64,000 nt of DNA. Origin: Undaria pinnatifida. Lineage: Eukaryota > Sar > Phaeophyceae > Laminariales > Alariaceae. A program made the position numbers and the translations under genes. How positions within the stretch are numbered: position 1 is the first letter of the stretch; every line of letters starts with the position of its first letter. Location: contig JABAKD010000014.1 in NCBI GenBank assembly GCA_012845835.1, forward strand, positions 6,421,396 through 6,485,395. The letters are read 5' to 3'. Below, in pieces: positions 29,769 through 42,601 of the stretch. The notes under the pieces are model-generated. The model was not told the origin of the DNA. It saw only the letters and a list, made by a program, of their open reading frames with translations, and did not search any database.

Positions 29769-31478
29769 CAGAGTCTGCGCGAGCCCTCGCATCCATCGTC
29801 TATGAATCTGATCAATTGTTTGGCCCTTCCAACCTGCGACCCTCGTACCCATACCGCAGGCGCTGCTCGTACTCGGACGTATCCGACATCTCCAACGACG
29901 ACTCGGACGACGAGAGCACCATCAGTCACGATTCTCACGACGAGAACGTCATCGGTGTTGACGGCGACAACGGGAGCACCATCGGCGACGGCTCCCATGC
30001 CGAAAGCATCATCAGCGACGACGAGTGCTGCACTGTCGAAGCTGAGGATGTACGCTACACGGACGCATCCGACACCTCGAGCGACAACGACGACCACGAG
30101 ACCACCATCAGCGACGACTCCATCAACCATGAGTGTACCATCAGCGACGATGACTACGAGTCCAACGGCCATGGTGATCTCGAGCCCGACCACGCCTCCT
30201 TCGATGATGGCAGCAATTGGGACGAGCGTGCGTCCGATATCTCTGACGACTTGTTTCGCGCTGATGATCTTGGCGATGGTAGTGCTTCTGAAACCTCCGC
30301 TGGGTCTTCTTGCGATGATGGTGAGGGCTGGGAGGGTGGGGCTCCTGACATCTCCGCTGACTCTTGTTGCGACGATGGCGATGATGATCTTGACGAGTGC
30401 GCTTCCGGCATCTCCTCCGACTCCTACGATGGCGATGATGAAGCTCTTGACGGTGATGGTGGTGGTGTCTGCGGATTTTCTCGAGATGATGATGATGATG
30501 ATGATGACAGCAACTTCGATGGCTCGAGCGACGTTTACGAATCCGACTACTACGACAACTCGAACGGCTTCGATGGCTCGAGCGACGTTTACGAACCCGA
30601 CTACGACGACAACTCGAACGAGTTCGATTCCTCGAGCGACGTTGACGAAGTCGAGTACTACCATGTAATCGACGACGCGAGCGATTTTGAAGAACCAAAA
30701 TACACCAGCGCGGTTTCCTTCGAGTTCGTCGACCTCTCCTCCGCCACGGTCGAACTCGAGCCGGCCGGGCCTCCACCAGAGCTTACCCCGACCGAATGCC
30801 TCACCCACCTCCCGACCGCTGTAGGCCTCTGCCCGCCAAACAAGCCTGAGATAGGCCTCAAGGTGTTCAAGTGGGGGGCCAAAGCAATTTGCGGCGTGGT
30901 GATTGAGTCCTATCTGGCGGGCGGCGATCCTTTCCAGGATGGAGGCATTATGCAGACTGCGGCTGCCCCCGCCATCGTTAAGCTCGCCAAGATCCGCAAG
31001 GAATACCAGGAGGACTTCGATGATGAGTGCATCTCGCTCGACTTCGCCATTGAGGACCTGTGCGAAGAGTTGGCTAGGGTGCCGTGGAGTGCTAAGACCG
31101 TGGAGGACCTTGGCAGCACGCCGCCAACGCCGAGTGCTCGTGGCGTCGTGGAACTTGACAGCACGCCATCGCCGTCAGCATCGTCGTCCACACCGTCAGC
31201 ATCAGCATCCACGACGCCAGCATCGGCGTCAGCATCAGCGGCGGTGTATCAGCAAGATACTGCATCGACTTCAGCACGCGCACCCACGACCTCGCCAGCG
31301 AGCATCTGTAGCGCCGCCGCGGAGGAGGAGGGGGAGGAGATGTCCTTCGAGGTTCCCTGCCCTCCGGGCGCTGTGACGGAGGATGATGGCGGTGGCGGTG
31401 GCGGCGGCATGGACATGGTCTTCGGCATCCGTGACAGCTGTGCAGGGTTGGTGGTCGAAAAGCCATCGTGCCGAGCGG
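29769..31478 (+). CDS. Gene B exon 2, acidic (unit 2)
   Basis: Same architecture as unit 1, with acceptor at 29765 or 29768 and donor GTGAGT at 31479. The Asp run encoded by (GAT)n near 30486-30510 is longest here. In-frame length exceeds unit 1 by two codons. Confidence 0.65.
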
Positions 31479-32354
31479 GTGAGTGATTTATCATCGGTGG
31501 GATGCTTCTGGCTGAAGTGTGGTGGTGTTTGCGCGGTGTGTGTCGTAATATTTTGGCTCTTGGAGTTTGATTATTTTGAACTAGTGTTGTTGCGCCTGGC
31601 TGTACATAGGTTAAATTGTTTTGCGGAACGTGAATTTGGCGTGCGTAAATCAGCGTGCTTTACATGAAAAACAATTTGGTACTCCGCAGATGTATTTTTC
31701 CTTGACGGGGGGGGTACTCTAGAATCAATTGAAATAGATATCATTTTTTTTCCCTGAACAGGGGCGATAGCCTAAAGCCGAGTGGAAAATATCCAAAAAA
31801 GTGCTTTTTTCAGGGGGGGTACTTTATAACCATAGTAAAAAATTGATCCAATAAAGCGTCTTTTTTTTATTACACAAAACTGTTCCAACCTTTCGTCGTG
31901 TAATCATCGTCCTGCATTTTTTCCAATCCAATTATTACCTCTGGGGGCCTGGTATGGTGTGTCGTTTTGTCATTTTCTTTGTTGTGTTCACTGGCTTTAG
32001 TTTTGAACCTCTTGAATTAATGTTACGCTTTAGTCCTGTACCCGTCCCAGGTCATGCTCATTTCCGCCGGTACATAGATGATGAAGTATTTCCACAAGCG
32101 ACATCGATATGAGTTTGATGTTTGGCGAGTACCGTGAGCCGTGTAGTATACCTGGCACCTGATATGTTTTACTCCACGGTTGTTCCATTGCTGAATATAT
32201 GATGGAAACTTCAGCAGTTTCCCTCCAAAGTTGATCTACCCTCCCATCACCCCCCTCCCCTCCCTCCTTTCTGCTCCCCCCATCCCTGCCCTTCCCCCTC
32301 TCCTCCCTCCCCCCTTCCTGTCTCCCCCCTCCCCTCTTTATTCTTATTATTCAG

Positions 32355-32477
32355 GTCCTGTGACAGCAGATGATGATGATGATGATGGCGGTGATGTTGA
32401 CCTTGATGACATGGACATCGTCGACCAGCAGCGTGGCCCCATGGGAATGTTTGAAGCATCGGTCGTGCAGGGAGAGG
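32355..32477 (+). CDS. Gene B exon 3 (unit 2)
   Basis: 123 nt, one extra Asp codon in the GAT run relative to unit 1, with Ile to Val and Ser to Ala replacements. Acceptor at 32354, donor GTAAGT at 32478. Confidence 0.65.
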
Positions 32478-33517
32478 GTAAGTATTATGCAGCATTTCTT
32501 GTCTTTCATGCGTTGTACGTACAGCGCGATGAGTTGTGGCCATTTTTAGCACAACCAATATGCGGTATTCGTGATAAGTGAAAGTAAGTGCGAATGAAGA
32601 AATCTTGCGGGGTACCTCGTATAATCGAGTTATACCTTCCTGGCTGCTGTAGCGAATGAAAAGTAACACACAGTCAATCTAGTATATTATACAAAAAACG
32701 CACAAATAGACTATCTGTTCCGCCGGACGGGTTTGTTCTTTCTGTGCAATAGCTGTTTATGACAATCATTGTTGGACGGCCAGCACGACAATACCATGCT
32801 TTACTTTAATACTGCTCAAATCGACTACCGCAGCAATATTCCGTCTTGTTCTGTAGTCGTTTTTCTTTTGTACTTTTGATTTGCTCGAGACTGACCCGCC
32901 CCCTCCCATTCCTCTCCAACGCGGTATACATTTCGCATGAGAATCGCTCGATCGACGTTAATAGGTTGAATCGAAAAACGTCGGTGTGTGTGGCACTGCT
33001 ACATTTTTACATAATCACTGTTTTTTTCCCTCTCCACGTATTGTCAAGCACGGATAGTCGATATCGATATTTACTATTTTTTTGGTTTTCCCGTATTTCC
33101 TTTTGCAAGCTACCACCCATTTCTTCTGTTTGTTACTGTATTGACCCCCCTCCCCTCTGTTTGGAACATGGCTCGCCAATAGTCGCTTTCAGTTTCTCGT
33201 ATTCCGCTTTGGAGGCGAAATTTTTTTCATACATAGTTCTCTCGTATTCTCTATTTCAAGCGAACCTTTATTTTTATTTTCTGCGCCTTCCACCCCCAAA
33301 AAAAAAACTGTTCGCGAACATGACTAGTCAACGTCACTGCAAGTTTTCTCGCATTGTTTTTTAATGGAACCCTTTTTCGTTTTGCTTACCGTTTCTAATC
33401 CCCTCTTCCTCTCCCCCCCCCCCTCCTCCTCCGCCCCCGCCCCCGTCTCCCCAGCTCTCCTTTGCCCCCTCCCTCCCTCTCCGTCCCTCTCGCCGTCCCT
33501 CTCTCTCCCCTTGAAAG

Positions 33518-34215
33518 CAGGGCTGGTGTACGAGACGTCCTTCCTCCCCACGGTATGCCCGGCCGAAGACTGCGACGACCACAGTTCCAACGCTGAGAAG
33601 AGCGACAGAAAAGAGGAGGAGGAGGAGGAGGAACCTGCTATCGTCCGGTCTGTCACGTCCTCGTCGCAAAGGGGTGACTCCCAGGTTGTATTGTCAAGGG
33701 TAGCAGAAGTAGCAGAAGACGCCCCGGTCACATTTGTAGTTCCGCCTATGAAAGTAACGAACTGTTCAAAAGATAGTTCCGAGAAGCGTTCCGAAAAAAA
33801 TTGCGGGAAGAAAATGCAGGGAAAACCCGGGGAAAAATCCGAGAAATGCCTCGAGAAAAAATGCGAGATGCATCCGGAGAAGCGTTTCGACAAAATATTC
33901 GGCACAAATTCCGATAAAAATTCCACTTTCGACAAATATCCCAAAGAAAAATCCGAGAAAATTTCCAACAACAAATACAAGAAGCGTTCCGGAAAAAAAA
34001 CAGAGAACATACAAACAAAGCGTGTAGAGAAACATTCCAAGAGAAAAACCGATAGGCGTTCCGAGAAGAGCTGTTCGGGAGTTGTAGATTACGTAGCGCG
34101 GAGGACGCGAAGCAGCCCAGGAAGACCTTTCGCCAACCGTACGGCCCGTGTCAGCAGAGGTAAGAGCTTAAAGGTGAAAGCGGGAGAAGCAGAGCTCCGA
34201 GTTGGTGTAGGGTAG
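33518..34215 (+). CDS. Gene B exon 4, SEK-repeat exon (unit 2)
   Basis: Four codons longer than unit 1 near the start (DDHSSNAEKSDRK), otherwise the same. Acceptor at 33517 or 33520. An alternative donor GTAAGAG at 34160 is intact. Stop at 34213-34215. Confidence 0.6.
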
Positions 34216-34772
34216 ATCTATTAATGAAGGAGATGTATAGTATATATGTGAAGAAAAAAAACTTACATTAAAAAAGAAAGAAAACAAAAAGACAAACAAA
34301 AGGAAACCAAGCATAGAGAGGGTCCGTAGGTTTGCATGGTACTATCTGTGTACACGTAAAAAAATGTAACTTTAAAAGAGAGAGAGAGTCGGTAGATTTG
34401 CATAGTACTATTATACAAGTAGTGTGGTGGTGTTTCGTGCACAAGATTGTCTACAGACGGCATCATGGGCGACATCAAGGTGAGACGAGGAATTTGGGGG
34501 GCGTTTTACGTACATTGTCTATTGGTTGGTAGGTGTGCACTTGTAGTGTACAGATAGTCATTGTTATAGGTAGGGGTCGATACAACCGCCCCCCCCCCCC
34601 CCCCCCCGTGTACACGGGCCCCGAACCGTAGCAACGCCCACTACCTCGTAGAAGCCTCTCATTGTATTCCCCCCCTAGTGCATATAGGTTCCCTCTTCCG
34701 GCCTTCGCCGACTATCTGATCCAGCGCACATGATTTCTGCGCTTTACGTATGGTATGTACCTGGTATATGTA

Positions 34773-34972
34773 CAGCCATGGTCCCGCGTTAGTGCGGTAC
34801 TGTACCCTGTAGTGCGAGGTCCCAGTTTAGTGCGGTGAACATCGCGTGGCATGACCTCGTCCTACAGAGTACTATGCTATGCCGCACTATACCGGGATAG
34901 CTCGGGGTCCCACTTTAGTGCGGGTATTGTCGTCTGGCAATGCACCGCAATATAGAGGGACCACCACTACTG
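34773..34972. mobile_element. 200 bp pogo-type MITE (unit 2)
   Basis: Unit 2 copy, nearly identical to unit 1. Confidence 0.65.
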
Positions 34973-36259
34973 TACTACTGTACGTATCCAAATATGAAGA
35001 ATCGGCTATATATCGTTCATGCGGGGGCCCCCCATGATTCACATACAGTTATAGCGAGGTCGATATCTGATTGGTACGGATCACTCGAACAATCGATCGC
35101 TGCGGTCCCCTCCCATTTTTCTAGACTTGAAGCATAAAAAACTCGGGGGAGATTCCGCAGTGATTGTCGGTCGGGGTCGGTGGGGAACGTGTACCGTACG
35201 ATAAACCTTGGGGGGGGGTACTCATTGGGGACTTATTTTAGCGCGGTTGTAGACGTTGCTGTGGTTGGGCTTTCATGTATACGGGGGGGGGGGTGGGGGG
35301 GGTCGTAGACCGTAGCTGGGGGGGGGGTAAGGTAGGGTAAGTTGTTTGTGGTGACGTAGATACGATTGGTTATGAGAGCACGGACGCGTGTTTTCTTGGG
35401 GGGACGGGACGATGTAGGGTAAGATTTTTGTAGTTAAGAGACGAAGAGCATTTTCTAGGGGGGGTCGGGTAGGTAGTTTTAACAAAAACATTGACACGGC
35501 GTCAGCTGTGTGTTCGACGACTTTAGGGTCGATCCTCATCTTTGCAAGCTGCGCACTAGATCGATCGCCCGCCTTTAGCAAAATTCATAAATCAAAACCT
35601 AACATAAGATGACATTGTATTATGCTACCTGTCACGTATAACCAATTGACATACGTACCAATAATTGTCTGAACACTTTATTAATATCCTCTCATTAATT
35701 ATTGTTTTATTAGGTAGTAGTAGTAGTGTACCGGTTTGGTCTATTAATACCTTATTAAAGTAGTAGTAATAGGGTAGTTGTGTACTACCTGGTACTGTAG
35801 GTGGTAAAAGCAAAATCCAATACCAGGTATAGACTATATATATCTTTTATCATTGCACTTTCTACTATAGACTACTGCTGTAGCATGCACATGGCGGATG
35901 GTTTGATCAGGGTTGTTAGTACTTGTGGTATAATACACGGGTAAGTTTTTTCTATAGTCCAATGGTTTTGTACGTAAGTACTACAGATACAAACGAGATT
36001 CTTGGGGGGTAAGGTAGGGAAAGGTTTTCGTACGTACGTAGAAATTAGCGATGCTTTTTATGGGGGGGGCCAAGGCAGGGTAAGTGTTTCGTGCGTGGGT
36101 AAATGCGAATGGCAGTTTTTTTTTTCCTATGAGAGCATGGGCGAGTGTTTTCTTCGGGGAGTGGAGGGTAAAGTAGGGCAATGTGTAATTTGTTTTGTAG
36201 GTAGGTAGAGACGAATGGATATCATCGCTAACGGAGGCACGGACGCGTGTCTTCTAGAG

Positions 36260-36457
36260 GTGACGGCATTTGTCCCGCTTCCATTCCGATCGGAAAGGTT
36301 GTGGTGACCGGGAAAGATCGATGCCTCCACGTGGCCCCGGTTGGAGAAGCCAGGGAGGGTTTCGTTAGCCTTAACCTTCCTCAGGCCGAGCTGAACGCGA
36401 TCAAAAACACGACAAGGATACAAGAGGGGCAGTATGATATGAGAAGGAGACTGGCTG
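36260..36457 (+). CDS. Possible gene B exon 5 (unit 2)
   Basis: Identical to unit 1 across the exon; see 13697-13894. Confidence 0.35.
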
Positions 36458-39400
36458 GTATTGATGCTTTTTGTTGGTGCTGTTGTTGTTGGTATACGAG
36501 ATTATAGAAGGCTTTTTTTTCCAGTGGAGGCGGTCGAAGCGCAGAGCCCACAACGGGGCAAGTATATGGGCGGTTAGTGGTATCTAATTGCATTTCTTCA
36601 AATACTGTTGTGAGAAGCTGTGCACGAGTTTTGGTGGATGAATTGTGCATAGAAAACGTGCCGTATTTGGAGTTGCAATTGTTGTGTTTTGGTTATATTT
36701 CGCCCCCACCAAACTGAAATAAATGTTGATAACTGTTTCATTTTACCCGCCGACAATGTCAAAACTCAAATATCGATGCCAATTATGTCTCCATTAACAA
36801 TTGCCTGTTTCGCTTTTTGTGTATAGTATGAAATGCATTTTCGCATTTGTAGTTGGATGTTATCGTGGGAACCGTCCGCCCTCGATAGCGGTACCCGACA
36901 CCCGGTAAGGTCGGTACGAACTCGTCAGGTACCGGTACCCGTCACTTTCGGTTAGTAGTGCGGTACGATTTCGATACCCGTACCCCAGGTACCGGAATAC
37001 CCTCGGCCACAATGCCGGGGGTACGGGTATTTGTTTGGTACGGGATCGATACGTGTACCCGACACTTCGGTAACTTCGGTATAAATTCGATATCGGTACC
37101 CGACACATCGGCAAGTTCGGTAAGTCCTCCAATACCAGTGTGTACCCAACACGACGGTAAGTTCGGCACTGCTAAAGTCCGACTTCGGTAAGTTCGCTAT
37201 GCCCCACAAAAACACTCTTGGTACCAGTATGCCCCATCGAAGACAACCTTGCTACATATTGTTAATCGTATATGAAACCAACTAGTTGATCATTTAGCCC
37301 TTTTTATGCCAAGTCCCTACAGCCTGGTTCACGTTAAAAGCCCCAAATTTATTCCCCGGCAAATGTCCACGCCGTTTTTTCGATTCAGGCCGTGAATTTT
37401 CGCCATGTCTTCTGTGCCCTTGTAAGGACCTCACCCGATGTTTTTTTCGTTGCCTGATTTTTCGCTAGTAAATATTTTTCGAAAAATGTGGACCACCTTA
37501 GCCCGAATACTTTCGGCTTAAAAAAAAGAAGAGAAAAACCCCGAAAGTCAGACCTCGGAATGGGCACGTAGAACACGTGTGCCAAACTTCAGAGTCTATC
37601 TCTAAAATACGACGTGGACGTTTGGACTTTTGTGCGTAAAAATGAATAAGACACGTTATTTCCTTCAAATTACTTGGTTTTGGTGTATTATCCAGTTTTT
37701 TCGCTAGATTTTGCTTAATAATGTTGAACACAGGCAGGTCACATCTTCGATTCTGTGCGCGAAAAATCCTACAGACATGCCTTGGAGTGTACCTCGAACC
37801 GGTTCGTGCTAAATGCGGTGCGATTTTCTTTTCGCCTGCCGCTCGGGAAAAACCTGAATATTACCAGGTATCAAAAAAAAAATGAAGGCCCGTCATTGAT
37901 TGGTCGATACGAGTTTCGCTCCTAGAGACAGCCCGAGGCCGTAAAAACAAAACTTGCCATGCCACCCTCTTCCATTGGTCATTGGAGTCAGTATGATACC
38001 AAACATATATCCACTCTTTGACTAGATATTACGAGCGTCATTCGTGAGGGAGAAAATTCGAGTTTTTTATTGAACCGGCTTGTATTATCTATTTCATACG
38101 GTAAAACTTCTCAATGGGTTTCGTACATATTTACACTTTGTCCTCCTTCGCGCGCGTCTAACATATAATAATGTGTAATACTCTCTATACTAGTGCCGTA
38201 TTTCTTGTTTCGTTTTTTGTCCCTTTTATCGTGGTCAACACGCACTCACTCGCTCGTGGACCGAGATACTTCACGCACCATTATTACAGTCCGGGAACAA
38301 TGAATGGTAAACAACACCAGAATTAACGTAGGCTGCAGTACGCTATTTAGGGGGGGCTAAGGTCAAAGAGAGGGGTGTGCCACCATGGAATATACCTCGC
38401 TTGACTTGACTGTCACAACTCTGTTACACATTTACGACTTGACCAAGTGTAAGAATGGCCCCACACTATTTCCAAGTAGTTTAAACGTGGGTGCAATTCA
38501 GTGTGTCAAGATAACATGACCTCTCTCTGCCGTTCAACCGCTGTTTCTCTTACAATGAGCTCCCCTTAGCCGTAGCCTCGACCGCACCAGGTACTACTAC
38601 TGCACGTCCTACGAAGTGCTTGAAATGACGTTTTCTTGTGTTGCGTAGCTCTTCGACAGCTAGCTCTGCGTGGAGTTCGCCTTGTTTTTTATGACACATA
38701 TCGCAGCGCGAAGGATTCATTGCCCTATAGATTCGTTCGGCGCGCACACACACGAAATTTAAATTCCATGTTTTTTTCACTCCTAAGCATTGGGACAATC
38801 TCGGACGTGCGATATAGACTATATGTAGACTATATATATATCGAAGCTAGCCTACGAAAGCAGGAACGCACGGCAGAGTGCACGGTAAACGCAACACCGA
38901 TCTGCAGCTGTGCCCTATGAAGCCGTCTAAGGAAACGATTGGGGGTTAGGGATAGAGGTACAATAGTGTGTAGGGTTAGGGTTTGGCGGTGTGTCTGTCT
39001 CGGCTCTTTCAGCTACAGATGACCAAAATGTGGCTGCAACCTGTGAGTTGCTAGTAGGCTCTCCCCCTGCCCGTGTCAACCCTCACCCCCCCCCAAAGCC
39101 AACCCCTCCCCCCCACACGCCTCCACCCAACCCCAACCCCGACCCACCCACCGGTCCTTGTATTCACGCCATATGTCTAGCATGTGGTGTAGAAACACGG
39201 AAAGGCATGTACCGGGCGGAAGAAGGGAAGACACCCTTTCCCTCCCCTGCGGCATCCCGCTCCCGCCCCGCCGGCTGTGGAAAGTGGGGAGCGGTATCTA
39301 TTGCTGGTGTCGTCGTGCGCACGTGTGTACCGATTGCGAGACACAGAAGGCACGACGCAAAACAGGGTACAGCTCCAGCAACTTTGTTATATATCGTTCA

Positions 39401-39833
39401 TTTTGTCCTTTTTTGTTTTTGGGACCCACGTACAACGACCCCCCCCAAAAAAAAACAAAACCGAATCATAAGGCGGTCTTTTCAGAGAGCCTACTACTGT
39501 AGTAAGAGCGAGCAACAGCACGCGTATCACCATGCTTTGCACCTATCGCAGGTAGCACATGGTACCCAGGTCCTTGCAGTGCTGTGCGGACACCCCGATA
39601 GCCCCCGCCTGCTTGGTGTGGCCGAAGCTGTAACCACAACTAGTCATATTCTCCCGACATTTTTTCGTCTGAAGCACCAAATTATTTTGTCTAACGGCTT
39701 ATTATGTGATGCCCATAAGTTGCATTGTTGTACGGCACGCGTGTTGGCGTGAGAGCACTGTTCGCTGGGAAAGTGATACGGTTGGCCGTTTTGTTGACCG
39801 TGCCAGAACGCACACACATGCCATCATACGGTA

Positions 39834-40152
39834 TGTAGCGTCCGGTCGCCCCGGTGGCGTATCAGGTTATCCTCGAGCCTGGTATAGGTCAGTTTCGTGA
39901 GTTCGAGCCCCGCCGAGTGCATACTCGTATAAATTCGTTGAGACTTTTTCTTGTGGACAAATTGACTTGCGGAAAGCGCGAGAGCGTGAGTTAGCAACAC
40001 TCGATGAACAATCGACGAGCAGTGGGATTGCTGAACCCTATGCGCGATAAAAACTGAAGGCAAGAACCGGGGAGGAGAAGGGATGACACCTGTGACCACG
40101 GCTTGTCCAGAAGCTGGAAATTAAAAGTGTGCAAAAAAAAAAAAAAAAAAAA
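39834..40152 (+). mobile_element. tRNA-derived SINE with poly(A) tail (unit 2)
   Basis: Same insertion as unit 1, with target duplication ACGGTA at 39828-39833 and 40153-40158 and an A21 tail. The element body differs from unit 1 by very few bases. Confidence 0.8.
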
Positions 40153-41138
40153 ACGGTAGACGTGTGCACGACGTTTTTTCTCTATTCACTTCAGAGGAGC
40201 TCATATCTTATTTAATGTGTGACTAATAATATTAACAACATTCAAAGAAGAAACCGTGAGCGAAAACTGAAATTGTAATCGGACGAACAACCCCGTGGGC
40301 TTGCAATGACGCACACGTGCTACGATAAAGGTGCACCACTTTTCTTCTGAGATTCCTCAATTTGGGAGCTAGCTTAAAACCTCCCCCACAAACTGATTTG
40401 GAGTAAAATAACACGGCTACCGGATGAAAAAGTCCCATGGCCAAGGTACACTAACGAGAATAATGAGAAAAAAAGGCCTATTTCCGACGATTTTGTGTTA
40501 ATAAGGAGCCACGTCATCGAGGAACCATTCATTTCAGACGAAAACTGATACCTCTGTCGTAGCATGCGTCCAATACAAAGCACAACCAGCTTGTTTCCGA
40601 CGATTTTGAGTCAAGGCTGCCCGCCATTCGGAAAATGCTTAGACTGTAGGCCGAAAAATGCTACCCCCTCGTATCAACGCACGGGTCAGAAGTTACGGGT
40701 TTCAACGTTTTCGCGCTCGCGCTTTTGGACCAAAAAAGATAACACTATTATTAATAACACTAACACTCGCTGTTGTTGTCCTGTCAAATAATTGGTGGTG
40801 CATCTCACTCAACGCGGGGCCGGCATGATCTTCATCATCCATGAGCAAAGCATGAGGAGGATATAGAGGTGGCATATTTTGGCAGTTTTTTTTCTGAATG
40901 ACGGGGCTCCATAGACTATATATTTCAAAATCGGCGGAGGGCCAATCTTGTTTTCCACCGTGAATATTTTTTACGCCTAGGCCATGGGCTTTCGTCATCG
41001 GGCTCCATTTTCAGCTTAGATAATTCCAAATGCGTTTTTTTTTGTGTGAGGTAAAGAGTAGTATATCAAGTCAGTCCTGAGCAGCCTCTTCAGAAAGAAA
41101 GTGTTGCACTATAACCGTCGTAGCACGTGTCGCTTATT

Positions 41139-41196
<58 letters not shown>

Positions 41197-41682
41197 CACT
41201 ACTATTTTTACTATATTACTGTTAATACTACACTTACAATAACGACTACTACTACTCGAGGCCGTCGAGAAAAGGGCACTTCTTCTCGCCTGCTTGGTCG
41301 CTGTGTATACCCTGCGCTATTTGATCGGCGTGTGTGTCGTCTTCATCAGTCTTCACAATAAGCTGTGTTCTTTCTACATAACGATGTCACGAACGAACGT
41401 AAAACGAACAGTGCACTCAGGCTACGGCGTGGGAATGCTGAAGCCTCTGCGCGATAAAACAAATGAAGCCGTGTACCGGGGGGGGTGGAGAAGTGACGAA
41501 AAATGTGACGCACACCTTGTCCACAAACTGAAAAGCAAAGGTGAGATAATGAAGACAAGAAACAACAAAGAAAAAAAAAGACGAAAAAAAGGGGGGTGCC
41601 ATCGTTTTCACTTAACTTGAATGGTGTATAGACCTCTCGCGCGATTTGCTCTTATCAATATAACTCGTTCAAAAACGCGTCC

Positions 41683-42126
41683 ATGCCAAATATTTTGTCG
41701 GCACAGCGCAACAAACAATACAATCCCATGGTACCTTGGTGTGGCGGTGCATATTCTGAAACCGAAAAGCACGGAAGCTCAACACGTTGTAAAAACAAAT
41801 TTGGCCCTCGTCAGTGTAGTATGTACGAGTGGGACTGTAAATATGTCGAATGTGGAGCAGCGTGCTTGTGTTGCCTTCACAATAAACCGTTCATCGCACA
41901 TGAGAGTTCGGTATACCCACTGCTCGTTAGTTCAATTGTCATCGCATGCGATACGCTCGATAAAAGCCAAGCCATGGGGACCGAGGAGGAGAACCAGGAC
42001 AGGTATACCACACTTGTGTTTTTTGCTCGTTTGACACCTGACTACATGGGACACCATCACACAGCCTCTTGTCGTCCCACCTCATGTCGGCACCAAATCG
42101 CCTGTGTCCACGAGATACCGCTGTAG
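41683..42126 (+). pseudogene. 147-codon Cys-rich frame, intact only in unit 2
   Basis: ATG 41683 opens MPNILSAQRNKQYNPMVPW and runs through a Cys-rich centre (CKYVECGAACLCCLHNK) to a stop at 42126. Units 1 (from 19106) and 3 (from about 62740) have one more A in an A-run, which shifts the frame. AGTAGGTAAGAAAA, donor-like, follows in all units, then AATAAA (19602, 42176, 63233). Either a decaying exon or a chance frame. Confidence 0.2.
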
Positions 42127-42313
42127 AATATACTTGGAAACATCAGCAGTAGGTAAGAAAAATACACCGAGTTGCAATAAAAGGAGTCTTTACATTGGCC
42201 TTTCTTTCACCCTTGCTCTCTTTCTCTTTTCCCATATTTCTCCCTCCCCTCCCCTCCCCTCCTGCCCTGTCCCTCTCTGTCCCTCTCTGTCTGTCTCTGT
42301 CCCTCTCTGAGGC

Positions 42314-42601
42314 ATGAAACGACAGAGGTGCACCTACCTTTTATCAGGGGCGTCACTACAGATACGTACAATACAGCAGAGGAGCTACATACCTCACCAG
42401 AACCTGACTCGGGAAAAAAATGAAAATGGCATTCCTAACCCGATGAAGAGGCGTTACCGCATGATACTACAACATACCTATACACACAACGACACCCAAC
42501 TAGGTTGCAAAACACGAACGGTATTACAGCGATATTGGCTAGTTTGCTTGTCTAATTCAGGAGCCCCATCAGCCATGAAACAAGACGTTCTGTACCTCTA
42601 G
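42314..42601 (+). CDS. 95-codon basic ORF (unit 2)
   Basis: Unit 2 counterpart of 19740-20030. The residues are identical to unit 3. Confidence 0.3.
   Translation: MKRQRCTYLLSGASLQIRTIQQRSYIPHQNLTREKNENGIPNPMKRRYRMILQHTYTHNDTQLGCKTRTVLQRYWLVCLSNSGAPSAMKQDVLYL

Noticed and set aside
38991-39752. 253-codon Pro-rich frame, and a piggyBac-like Cys cluster in an overlapping frame
   Set aside because: Open only in unit 2. The Cys words (CWCRRAHVCTDC) are in another frame and do not form a complete ring or PHD-like finger.
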